The notes under the pieces are model-generated. The model worked only from the letters and a program-made list of their open reading frames with translations. It was not told the origin of the DNA and ran no database searches. A stretch of 9,978 bases of DNA from Flemingiibacterium sp045600005 (GTDB taxonomy: Bacteria; Bacillota; Clostridia; Oscillospirales; CAG-272): assembly GCA_045600005.1 (NCBI GenBank), contig JAZRXB010000185.1:1-9978 (forward strand). The letters run 5' to 3'. Positions 1 to 5,422 of the stretch are shown here, one piece after another (within the stretch, counting starts at the first letter, position 1; every line of letters begins with the position of its first letter). The position numbers and the translations under genes were made by a program.

Positions 1-42
1 CCGGCGCTCCCGCCGGTCTGCGGGGGATTTCCCAATAGCGCC
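1..42. other. Structured intergenic segment with nested inverted repeats
   Basis: GGCGCT at 3-8 is the perfect reverse complement of AGCGCC at 37-42. Just inside it CCCGC (9-13) pairs with GCGGG (20-24). An alternative hairpin, CCGGCG (1-6) with CGCCGG (11-16) around a 4-base loop, competes with these. The segment may be the 3' end of a structured RNA or transcript whose body lies left of the window. I do not recognise a known RNA family; GC-rich DNA also yields such pairings by chance. Confidence 0.3.
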
Positions 43-71
43 GACCTGTACGCAGGCCGGTGTTTTGTGTT
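41..71 (+). terminator. Possible intrinsic terminator of a gene left of the window
   Basis: CCGACCTG (41-48) and CAGGCCGG (53-60) form an 8-bp stem with one A-C mismatch around the loop TACG, followed by the T-rich tail TGTTTTGTGTT. On the minus strand the mismatch becomes a G-U wobble but no U-run follows, so the T-tail favours plus-strand termination. It would stop a plus-strand transcript converging on the glycosidase operon that ends at 71. Confidence 0.4.
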
Positions 72-1675
72 CAGACGTTTCCGCTGCGGTCGACCGAGCG
101 GACGGAAAAGCGCGAAAGGGATGCGTCCTCCGGCGCGCGTCCATCGAGCATAAGAGACGTGCCGACCGTCGAGGCGATCTGACTGCCGTCGAAATAAACG
201 CGGTAGTAACAGTGGTTCGGGTCGGAGACCGGACGCCACGAGAGCCGCCCGTTTTCCAGAGCCGCCGGTTCCGCCGTCACGGGAGAGGTCTTCACCAGAT
301 AGTCGTCGGTGACGACGAGGACCGATTCCGGTCTGACGGTCAGCCGCAGAACGCCGTCTTCCGCTTCGCAGAGCAGAACGGGGTCGGGCAGGTCGGCAAA
401 GGGGCTCAGGACCGGCGCGTTCGTGTCGTATTCGTACACGCGGAAGGGCTTGTCGTACCCGCGCTTCCGCGCGGGAAGCGAGAGGGTCAGTCCGACCGGC
501 TCCTTCTTCCGGCTGACCAGCGCGAGCGAGACGCTTCCGTCCCGGTTCATGACCGCGCAGGAGCGGATGAGCGGGTCGTCCGACGAGGTTTCGAGGACCT
601 TTGCGTTGCGTTTCAGGTACTTCGTGAGCAGTCCGATACAGGGATAGTGCGCACGGGCGGAGTGGTCGCCGTCGTCCTCCCAGCGAAACAGTCCCCATTT
701 GTTGTAGCGGATGTTCACGCCGCCGCCCAGAAACGGTTCGTACCGCGTCCAGAGCGAGCTGTATGCGTCGGAAAAGGACGGTCCGTTCATCGGGTCGGGA
801 TAGTCGGAGAAGGTCCACATCGCCAGCGCGAACACACCCGCATTGACGGCGCCGATGATCATTTCGGAGAGCTTTAAGCAGACCTTGACCGTCTCGCCGT
901 CGTCGAAATGCGAACAGGCGTCGCGCACCGCCGCGCCGAAAATTTTGCAGTTGACCGTGCTGGAGCCGAACTCGCCGAGGATGAAATGCTTCTGCTTCTT
1001 CACGGCTTTATCGGTCATCGCGCGGCATTTTTCGACCCAGAAGTCGTAGAACGACGGGTCGTCGACGGCGTAATCGCGCTCGTAGTAGTGGGCGCAGTAG
1101 TCCTTTGTCAGCACATCCATGTTCTGCATCGCCCAGTCGAGACTGCTCCAGTCCTGCGCGGCGTCGGTCGCCAGCAGTCCGATGTTCAGCCCCGCGTTTT
1201 GGAAGGCGCGGTAGAGATGCTCGTGGTAGCGCTTGAAGGCCGGCAGATCGTCTTTCAGCCGTCCGCCCGTGACCTGCCCAAGCTCGTTCGAGAAGCAGTA
1301 GTAGGCGAGATGGCGCACGTCTTTTTCATTGACGAGGTAGGAGAGCCGTTCGGCGACGTCCTCGGCGTAGCGGCGCATCTCGTCGTCCGAGAAATGGAGC
1401 TTCCCGCGTCCGGGCGTCATGTAGATCGGCGTGTCGGTCCGCTTCTGCATCTTTTCATAGTATTCCGCGAAGTCGTCCATCGCCTCCTTCGTCCAGTCGG
1501 AGAAGCCGGCAAACGTGCGCATGAAGCCGGGCGACAGCTCACGATAGCATTTGCAGATCGTTTCATTAAAATGCCGCTCGTCCATCAGGCGGTACATGGA
1601 CGCTTCGCTGTTGTGGAAGCCGAGTCCCGCGAACACGGCAGGGTACGCGGGACGTGCGATCGACAGCTCTGCCAT
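71..1675 (-). CDS. Intracellular clan GH-A glycoside hydrolase-like protein, second of a tandem pair
   Basis: A 534-residue protein, probably hydrolysing a beta-linked glycoside in the cytoplasm, since it starts directly with folded-domain sequence and has no signal peptide or membrane segment. Residues about 10-300 look like a (beta/alpha)8 barrel. The Ser-Asn-Glu of YYCFSNE puts the candidate acid/base at Glu131, and FILGEFG puts the candidate nucleophile at Glu235, the strand-4/strand-7 arrangement of clan GH-A. A conserved WTFSDYPDP follows at 287-295. A beta-sandwich-like region spans about 355-460 and a fibronectin type III-like domain about 465-534 (YYRVY, QIAST, SVDRSGN). The upstream paralogue aligns without gaps over the first 131 residues. 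The start ATG follows the upstream TAA immediately (TAAATG), so translation is probably coupled; its own ribosome site (AGAGAAG) is weak. Exact GH family and substrate cannot be assigned by eye. Confidence 0.8.
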   Translation of the reverse strand: MAELSIARPAYPAVFAGLGFHNSEASMYRLMDERHFNETICKCYRELSPGFMRTFAGFSDWTKEAMDDFAEYYEKMQKRTDTPIYMTPGRGKLHFSDDEMRRYAEDVAERLSYLVNEKDVRHLAYYCFSNELGQVTGGRLKDDLPAFKRYHEHLYRAFQNAGLNIGLLATDAAQDWSSLDWAMQNMDVLTKDYCAHYYERDYAVDDPSFYDFWVEKCRAMTDKAVKKQKHFILGEFGSSTVNCKIFGAAVRDACSHFDDGETVKVCLKLSEMIIGAVNAGVFALAMWTFSDYPDPMNGPSFSDAYSSLWTRYEPFLGGGVNIRYNKWGLFRWEDDGDHSARAHYPCIGLLTKYLKRNAKVLETSSDDPLIRSCAVMNRDGSVSLALVSRKKEPVGLTLSLPARKRGYDKPFRVYEYDTNAPVLSPFADLPDPVLLCEAEDGVLRLTVRPESVLVVTDDYLVKTSPVTAEPAALENGRLSWRPVSDPNHCYYRVYFDGSQIASTVGTSLMLDGRAPEDASLSRFSVRSVDRSGNV

Positions 1676-3358
1676 TTATCTTCTCTTGTTGACCGAGAGG
1701 ACCTTGTAGTAATCGCCCTTCACATTCATGATAGCGGCTTCGTCGAGGTAGCGAGCCGAGAAATCGAGCGTTTCGGCGACGGTCGACGCGATCTGATTTT
1801 CCTTCGACGGGACGAAATCGGGCGTTTCGCCGCGGTAGACACGGTAGTAGCAGTGCAGATCGTCCGTGACCGGCGACCAGCGCAGCATATTGCCGTCGCG
1901 GACGACGTTCTCTGCCCAGACGTCGGGACGCTCCACCCAGTCGGTCGTGAAGACGGTCATCGAATAGCCGGGGACCGTGTAGGAGAGCTTTCCGTCTTCC
2001 GCCCTGATCTCAGCGGACGGATCCTGAAGGTCGCCGAACTCGTTGACCGGCGGGTTCTTCGTGTCGAATTCATAGACGCGGAACGCCTTCTGCTTTTCGA
2101 TGTGCTTGAGTCTGAGGTCGATGTCGATCGTTTCGGGATCGTCGTGGCGGTTGATGACGACGACGGTGACGGTCTGATCCTTGTTGACCAGAGCGCAGAT
2201 GCGCAGCAGCCCGTCGTCACATTCGATATCCATGACCTTGGCGTTGCGGCGGCAGTAACGGGAGATCAGACCGAGGCACCAGTAGCTCTCGCGTACCGAG
2301 TAATCGCCGTCGTCTTCCCACTTGATCATGCCGCACTTGTTGTACTTGACGTCCTGCGTCTGGGAGATGAAGCGCTCGCACTCGCCCCACTTCTTCGCGT
2401 ACTCGTCATGCTCGGCATAGTGGCAGACGTAGGGGTCCGGGTAATCGCAGTAGGTCCAGATCGAGATGGCGAACACGCCCGCGTTGATCGCGGCGAGCGC
2501 TGCCTCGGCGTACATGACCGCGCCTTCGGGTCCTTCGCCGTGGTAGTTGAAGTCGGTCGTGTCCTTGATGACGCCGTTGCGGTGCATGAAGCAGGTATCG
2601 CGGCGGACGCCGTTTTCGTCCTTGACCATACGGCGGATGCCCATTTCGCCGAGGATGAAGCGCTTGCCGTCGCAGTGGATCGCCTTCATGACGACCTTGC
2701 GGCACTCCTCCTCGAACCAGCGGTAGAAGTCAAGGTCGCCGAGGTCGTACTGGGTGGCGTAAATGTGCAGGCAGATGTCCTCGGTGATGCGCTTCATGTT
2801 GGCGGTGACATAATCGACGGTCTCCCAGTTCTTCAGACCGGAAGCGTCGGTAGCGAGCAGACCGACGTTCAGGTCGTGGCGGACGAACGCACGATAGAGC
2901 ATTTCGTGGTACTTCTTGAAGAGGTCGAGGTCCCTTAAAAGACCGCCGTTGTCGTTGATCGACATTTCGTTGGAGTAGCAGTAGTAACGCAGCTGCTTTA
3001 CACCCTTGACGTTGATGAGGTAGTCGAGGTTCTTGGCGACGTTTTCGCAGTATTCCTCGCGCTCGTCGTCGGAGAAGTGGAGCTGACCCTTCGCGGCGGC
3101 GAAGTAGATGGGCGTGTCGGTCCATTTCTGCATCCGCTCATAGTAGTCGGCGAAGGTGTCCATGCTTTCCTTCGTCCAGTTGGCGTAACCGGCGAAGGTG
3201 CGCATGAAGCCCGGCTGGATCTCGCGGTAGCATTTGCAGATCTTCTGATCGAACTGCTCCTTTTCGCAGAGACGGTAGAACAGCGCCTCGCTGTTGTGGA
3301 AGCCGAAGCCTCCGAAGAAGGTCGGGAAATCGGGACGGGTGACGGTGATTTTTGACAT
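1676..3358 (-). CDS. Intracellular clan GH-A glycoside hydrolase-like protein, first of a tandem pair
   Basis: A 560-residue paralogue of the next gene. The barrel covers about residues 8-310, with candidate acid/base Glu131 in RYYCYSNE and candidate nucleophile Glu238 in FILGEMG; WTYCDYPDP lies at 301-309. Between nucleophile and that motif it is about 11 residues longer than its neighbour. A beta-sandwich-like part (about 370-475) and a C-terminal fibronectin III-like domain (about 480-560; YYRVYRG, NQIAST, YYKVLSV) follow. There is no signal peptide, so the substrate must be imported or produced inside. I chose the ATG at 3358, preceded by AGGAAAG, rather than an in-frame ATG 38 codons upstream at 3472: the longer version would read through the promoter at 3398-3426. 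It is the first gene of a two-gene operon. Catalytic family and substrate remain unknown; a catalytically changed relative is possible. Confidence 0.82.
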   Translation of the reverse strand: MSKITVTRPDFPTFFGGFGFHNSEALFYRLCEKEQFDQKICKCYREIQPGFMRTFAGYANWTKESMDTFADYYERMQKWTDTPIYFAAAKGQLHFSDDEREEYCENVAKNLDYLINVKGVKQLRYYCYSNEMSINDNGGLLRDLDLFKKYHEMLYRAFVRHDLNVGLLATDASGLKNWETVDYVTANMKRITEDICLHIYATQYDLGDLDFYRWFEEECRKVVMKAIHCDGKRFILGEMGIRRMVKDENGVRRDTCFMHRNGVIKDTTDFNYHGEGPEGAVMYAEAALAAINAGVFAISIWTYCDYPDPYVCHYAEHDEYAKKWGECERFISQTQDVKYNKCGMIKWEDDGDYSVRESYWCLGLISRYCRRNAKVMDIECDDGLLRICALVNKDQTVTVVVINRHDDPETIDIDLRLKHIEKQKAFRVYEFDTKNPPVNEFGDLQDPSAEIRAEDGKLSYTVPGYSMTVFTTDWVERPDVWAENVVRDGNMLRWSPVTDDLHCYYRVYRGETPDFVPSKENQIASTVAETLDFSARYLDEAAIMNVKGDYYKVLSVNKRR

Positions 3359-3363
3359 GACGG

Positions 3364-3370
3364 CTTTCCT
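3364..3370 (-). promoter_or_regulatory. Ribosome binding site fixing the start at 3358
   Basis: AGGAAAG on the minus strand lies 5 bases before the ATG at 3358. Together with the promoter further upstream it decides for the shorter protein start. Confidence 0.7.
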
Positions 3371-3397
3371 TTCTGAAAAAGAAGATTGGTATCTTTC

Positions 3398-3426
3398 ATT
3401 ATACCGTAAAATCCGTCTTCCGTCAA
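3398..3426 (-). promoter_or_regulatory. Sigma-A-like promoter of the glycosidase operon
   Basis: Minus strand: -35 TTGACG (3426-3421, 5 of 6 consensus), a 17-bp spacer, -10 TATAAT (3403-3398, 6 of 6). Transcription should start near 3391, giving a leader of about 33 bases before the ATG at 3358. The strength of the match suggests that control is mainly by a repressor or by carbon-source regulation acting on an otherwise good promoter; that is inference. Confidence 0.85.
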
Positions 3427-3471
3427 TGAACAAAATCAGAAAGTTTCCGTCCGTTTTTACGATTTTGTCCA
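3427..3471. promoter_or_regulatory. Candidate operator: imperfect inverted repeat abutting the -35 box
   Basis: ACAAAATC (3430-3437) and GATTTTGT (3461-3468) are perfect reverse complements 23 bases apart. Allowing one mismatch the arms extend to TGAACAAAATC (3427-3437) and GATTTTGTCCA (3461-3471). The first arm touches the -35 box of the glycosidase promoter. The 10-mer ATTTTGTCCA (3462-3471) recurs at 7585-7594 in the araC/Gfo control region, and TGTTCA (minus strand, 3432-3427) recurs there twice, which suggests a shared regulator. Confidence 0.5.
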
Positions 3472-3528
3472 AGTCGGGCGCCTGACCGTCGGACTGAGAG
3501 TAAGAAAAAGGCGCGGGAATTTCGGACG

Positions 3529-4650
3529 TCAGCCAAGGATCTCCCGGACCGCTTCGGCGAGCGCGTCGGCGTCCCTTTCGGTGTTGAACATCCCGAAGCT
3601 CGCGCGGACCGCTCCGCCCGGCGTGCCGAGACGGTCGTGCGCCAGCGGCGCGCAGTGAAGACCGCTGCGCACGCAGACGCCCCGTCTGTCAAGCTCCGCG
3701 CCGATCTCCTCGGACAGCCGTCCGGCGGCGCTGAACAGCACGATGGTCCCGCGCTGAACGGATGCGTGGACGGTGACGCCGGGAAGCGCGGCGAGCGCTT
3801 CGGCTGCGCGGGAAGCGAGCGCGGTCTCGCGGGCGAGAAGGTTCGCCGTCCCGCGCCTTTTCACTTCGGTCATCCCGGCTCTCAGACCGGCGATGGCGGC
3901 GACCGGCAGCGTTCCCGCCTCGAAGCGTTCGGGCGGGTCGTCCGGCATGAACGGAGAGCGGGAGAACACGCCGCTTCCGCCTTCGATCAGCGTCGGACGT
4001 TCGCGTTCGTCGCCGATGAGCAGAAGCCCCGACCCGGTCGGACCGTACAGCCCCTTGTGACCGGGCAGACAGAGAACGTCGATGAAATCCCGCGCAAGAT
4101 CGAGGTCGTACAGTCCACCCGCCTGTGCGCCGTCGACGATAAAGCAGACGTTCCGTTCCCGCGCGAGCTTTCCGAGCTCTCCGACCGGCAGAGCTGCGCC
4201 GCAGATGTTCGACGCCGCCGTCGCGACGACCAGTCCGACGTCCGGGGTCAGCGCTTCGCGGAAGGAAGCGAGGATCGCCGCGCTCCGTTCTTCCGGGCAG
4301 GCGATCTCCGGATGGGAATCGAACGTGCGGATATCGTCCGTCAGCGCGCGGCAGGGACGAACGACGGCGTTGTGTTCAAGGTCGCTCGTCAGGACCGCGC
4401 CGCCGTGATAGGAGGTCTTGACGGCGATGTTCAGCGCGTAGGTCGCGTTGAGCGTAAAGACGACGTTTTCGGGCTTTGCGCCGAACAGCGAAGCGGCGGC
4501 TTCGCGGCAGGCGTAGACCTCGCGCGCCGCGTCAAGCGAGAGCCGATGTCCGCTGCGTCCGGGATTGCCGCAGTTCAGAAAACGGGCAGCGGCTCTGAGG
4601 ACGGACGGCGGCTTCGGGAAGGTGGTGGCGGCGTTGTCGAGATAGATCAC
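3529..4650 (-). CDS. Class V aminotransferase, cysteine desulfurase-like
   Basis: A 373-residue PLP enzyme of the NifS/Csd type that probably removes sulfur (or selenium) from cysteine (or selenocysteine) to form a persulfide. The N-terminal MIYLDNAATTFPKP is the class V signature. His93 in DLEHNAV, Asp173 and Gln176 in VDGAQ, and PLP-binding Lys199 in LPGHKG are all present; the sulfur-accepting cysteine is Cys333 in VRSGLHCAP, next to Arg328. It matches the clostridial family often named cysteine desulfurase family protein (TIGR01977 type), of normal length. It starts with GTG at 4650, inside the TGA stop of the DUF3343 gene (GTGA overlap), so the two are made together. No IscU, Tus or thiamine gene is adjacent, so the final acceptor is not visible. 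No clear terminator follows; the next promoter lies 100 bases downstream. Confidence 0.88.
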   Translation of the reverse strand: MIYLDNAATTFPKPPSVLRAAARFLNCGNPGRSGHRLSLDAAREVYACREAAASLFGAKPENVVFTLNATYALNIAVKTSYHGGAVLTSDLEHNAVVRPCRALTDDIRTFDSHPEIACPEERSAAILASFREALTPDVGLVVATAASNICGAALPVGELGKLARERNVCFIVDGAQAGGLYDLDLARDFIDVLCLPGHKGLYGPTGSGLLLIGDERERPTLIEGGSGVFSRSPFMPDDPPERFEAGTLPVAAIAGLRAGMTEVKRRGTANLLARETALASRAAEALAALPGVTVHASVQRGTIVLFSAAGRLSEEIGAELDRRGVCVRSGLHCAPLAHDRLGTPGGAVRASFGMFNTERDADALAEAVREILG

Positions 4651-4877
4651 GGCAGCACCTGTCCGGACAGACCGGCGTTTTTGAGGATCACGAGCGCCGA
4701 CATGAGACGGCGCGGTTCGACCGTCAGACCGTAGGAGCAGCCGTTCGGCGTCGTTTCCGGACTCAATCGGACGACGGCTGACGGCACTCCGCCGTCGGCA
4801 AGCAGATTCTGCGCTTTCAGCGCGGCAGTCAGCGAGCCGGGAGAGACGGTGACGGTTTTGAGGGGAGAAGGATTCAT
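4647..4877 (-). CDS. DUF3343 protein, putative sulfur/selenium carrier
   Basis: A 76-residue cytoplasmic protein of the DUF3343 type, whose members are described as putative Se/S carriers. Visible traits are a short alpha/beta ferredoxin-like size, an N-terminal strand and helix with SLTAALKAQNLLADGGVPSAVV, and a single cysteine, Cys47, in NGCSYGL, the expected sulfur-carrying position. The ATG at 4877 is preceded by GGAGG 8 bases upstream; the open frame extends 48 codons further but those residues do not look like a domain and cross a promoter. The stop overlaps the GTG start of the desulfurase-like gene, so this small protein is probably the first acceptor of the persulfide made by it. The link to selenium is family knowledge, not visible here; no selD or selA is in the window. 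Confidence 0.8.
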   Translation of the reverse strand: MNPSPLKTVTVSPGSLTAALKAQNLLADGGVPSAVVRLSPETTPNGCSYGLTVEPRRLMSALVILKNAGLSGQVLP

Positions 4878-4917
4878 TCTGTCAACCTCCGTGGAAGGTC
4901 TTTGTATGCGGGCAATG

Positions 4918-4946
4918 TTTATAATATCGTTTCTTGATATCGTCAT
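4918..4946 (-). promoter_or_regulatory. Probable promoter of the DUF3343-desulfurase operon
   Basis: Minus strand: -35 ATGACG (4946-4941, 4 of 6), 17-bp spacer, -10 TATAAA (4923-4918, 5 of 6). Transcription would begin near 4911, giving a leader of about 34 bases that carries the GGAGG site. The promoter overlaps the ATATCGT repeats described separately. Confidence 0.55.
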
Positions 4947-4953
4947 GCGATAT
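4924..4953. promoter_or_regulatory. Candidate operator: ATATCGT repeats inside the promoter
   Basis: ATATCGT occurs at 4924-4930 and 4937-4943, 13 bp apart, and CGATAT at 4948-4953 is inverted to them. Two copies fill the spacer and reach the -35 box, the usual place for a repressor site. Which regulator would bind is unknown. Confidence 0.35.
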
Positions 4954-4970
4954 TGTGGCGCGGATAAACG

Positions 4971-5025
4971 TTCACGTGAAATGGGGAGCAGGTATGCCGC
5001 GTGACAGGGTACGGCATTCACGCGG
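4971..5025. repeat. Palindrome plus two overlapping inverted repeats
   Basis: TTCACGTGAA (4971-4980) is a perfect 10-bp palindrome. Thirteen bases further on, ATGCCG (4994-4999) pairs with CGGCAT (5012-5017), while CCGCGTGA (4997-5004) pairs with TCACGCGG (5018-5025). The two hairpins share 4997-4999 and exclude one another. The motif TTCACG recurs at 5017-5022. This lies about 100-150 bases upstream of the DUF3343 start and 160 upstream of the radical SAM promoter; it could be an operator for either or a remnant. Confidence 0.35.
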
Positions 5026-5178
5026 ATATGGCGCGAACGTGATGATCGGGACAGGCAGGCGGCGCGTGCAGAGTATGTCGGCTGCTGTTCCCTGCCGCTC
5101 CTATCGTATGAAAGCGTTCGGACGGAGGTGATTGTTTACCGTGCGTTCACATTCACTGCGGCGGGACGACTTAATTTT
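5026..5178. other. Gene-free stretch with an isolated Shine-Dalgarno-like site
   Basis: No domain-like protein is visible in any frame. The one notable item is GGAGGTGAT at 5124-5132, a nine-base match to the anti-Shine-Dalgarno complement, 9 bases before a GTG at 5141. That GTG opens a 14-codon frame (MRSHSLRRDDLILW) ending in TAG at 5183-5185, inside the -10 box of the next promoter. No good promoter for it was seen, so a leader peptide or a gene remnant are both possible. Confidence 0.25.
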
Positions 5179-5179
5179 A

Positions 5180-5188
5180 TGGTAGAAT
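5180..5188 (+). promoter_or_regulatory. Extended -10 promoter of the radical SAM gene
   Basis: TGGTAGAAT carries the TGn extension and a -10 of TAGAAT (5 of 6). No -35 box is recognisable, as is common for extended -10 promoters; the A+T-rich TTAATTTTA lies directly upstream. Transcription would start near 5195 and give a leader of about 228 bases that includes both double-hairpin repeat units. Confidence 0.5.
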
Positions 5189-5229
5189 CAACAGGATGGG
5201 GAAAGTACGCAGTTTGTAGTGCATAGTGT

Positions 5230-5293
5230 GGATTCTGACGCGCTATGCGCGTCAGGTTTCGAGTTCGTCAGGGACAAACTCGGCTTGCGCGTT
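5230..5293 (+). repeat. Double-hairpin repeat unit, copy 1
   Basis: A 64-bp unit with two hairpins: CTGACGCGC/GCGCGTCAG (9 bp, loop TAT) and GAGTTCGTC/GACAAACTC (loop AGG, one mismatch that becomes a G-U pair in minus-strand RNA). It ends in GCGCGT followed by six T (5292-5297). That last GCGCGT can also pair with the first ACGCGC, so a terminator-like long hairpin competes with the local one. Copy 2 lies 75 bp downstream with 61 of 64 identical positions. Confidence 0.85.
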
Positions 5294-5304
5294 TTTTCTA
5301 ATGC

Positions 5305-5368
5305 GGATTCTGACGCGCAAAGCGCGTCAGGTTTCGAGTTCGTCAGGGACGAACTCGGCTTGCGCGTT
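5305..5368 (+). repeat. Double-hairpin repeat unit, copy 2
   Basis: Second copy of the 64-bp unit. The first hairpin has loop AAA, and the second, GAGTTCGTC/GACGAACTC, is perfect. ACGCGCAA (5313-5320) can alternatively pair with TTGCGCGT (5360-5367), 8 bp. All three differences from copy 1 fall in a hairpin loop or at the one mismatched pair. The T-run after copy 1 is here replaced by TTCGTTTT. Confidence 0.85.
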
Positions 5369-5384
5369 CGTTTTGGGAAATGCA

Positions 5385-5394
5385 GAGATATCTC
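5385..5394. promoter_or_regulatory. Perfect palindrome GAGATATCTC before the radical SAM start
   Basis: A 10-bp perfect palindrome 17 bases before the ribosome binding site of the radical SAM gene. It could be part of a leader structure or a protein site; nothing else supports a function. Confidence 0.2.
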
Positions 5395-5422
5395 GCGCAC
5401 GGCATAATCAGGGAGGAATGAA

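Noticed and set aside
908..2938. 676-codon open frame on the plus strand across both glycosidase genes
   Set aside because: It is antisense to two genes with clear catalytic motifs and typical domains. Its translation is rich in Val, Asp and Arg without domain-like pattern, as expected for the mirror of GC-rich codons.
3359..3472. 38-residue N-terminal extension of the first glycosidase
   Set aside because: It runs through a TTGACG-17-TATAAT promoter and has no ribosome site, whereas the inner ATG does; the paralogue also begins at the inner position.
3472..3528. Terminator after the desulfurase-like gene
   Set aside because: CCTTTTTC is present on the minus strand but no stable hairpin stands before it.
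3637..4734. 365-codon plus-strand frame opposite the desulfurase-like gene
   Set aside because: The minus strand carries all class V aminotransferase motifs; the plus frame has no recognisable domain.
5230..5368. CRISPR-like repeat pair
   Set aside because: Only two 64-bp units with an 11-bp spacer between them; size, spacing and internal double hairpins do not fit a CRISPR array.
5219..5407. 62-codon frame with repeated SGFEFVRD segments ending just before the radical SAM gene, a possible repeat-core precursor peptide
   Set aside because: Several frames on both strands are open through the same palindromic repeats, the three differences between copies spare the stems but change amino acids, and no good ribosome site precedes it.
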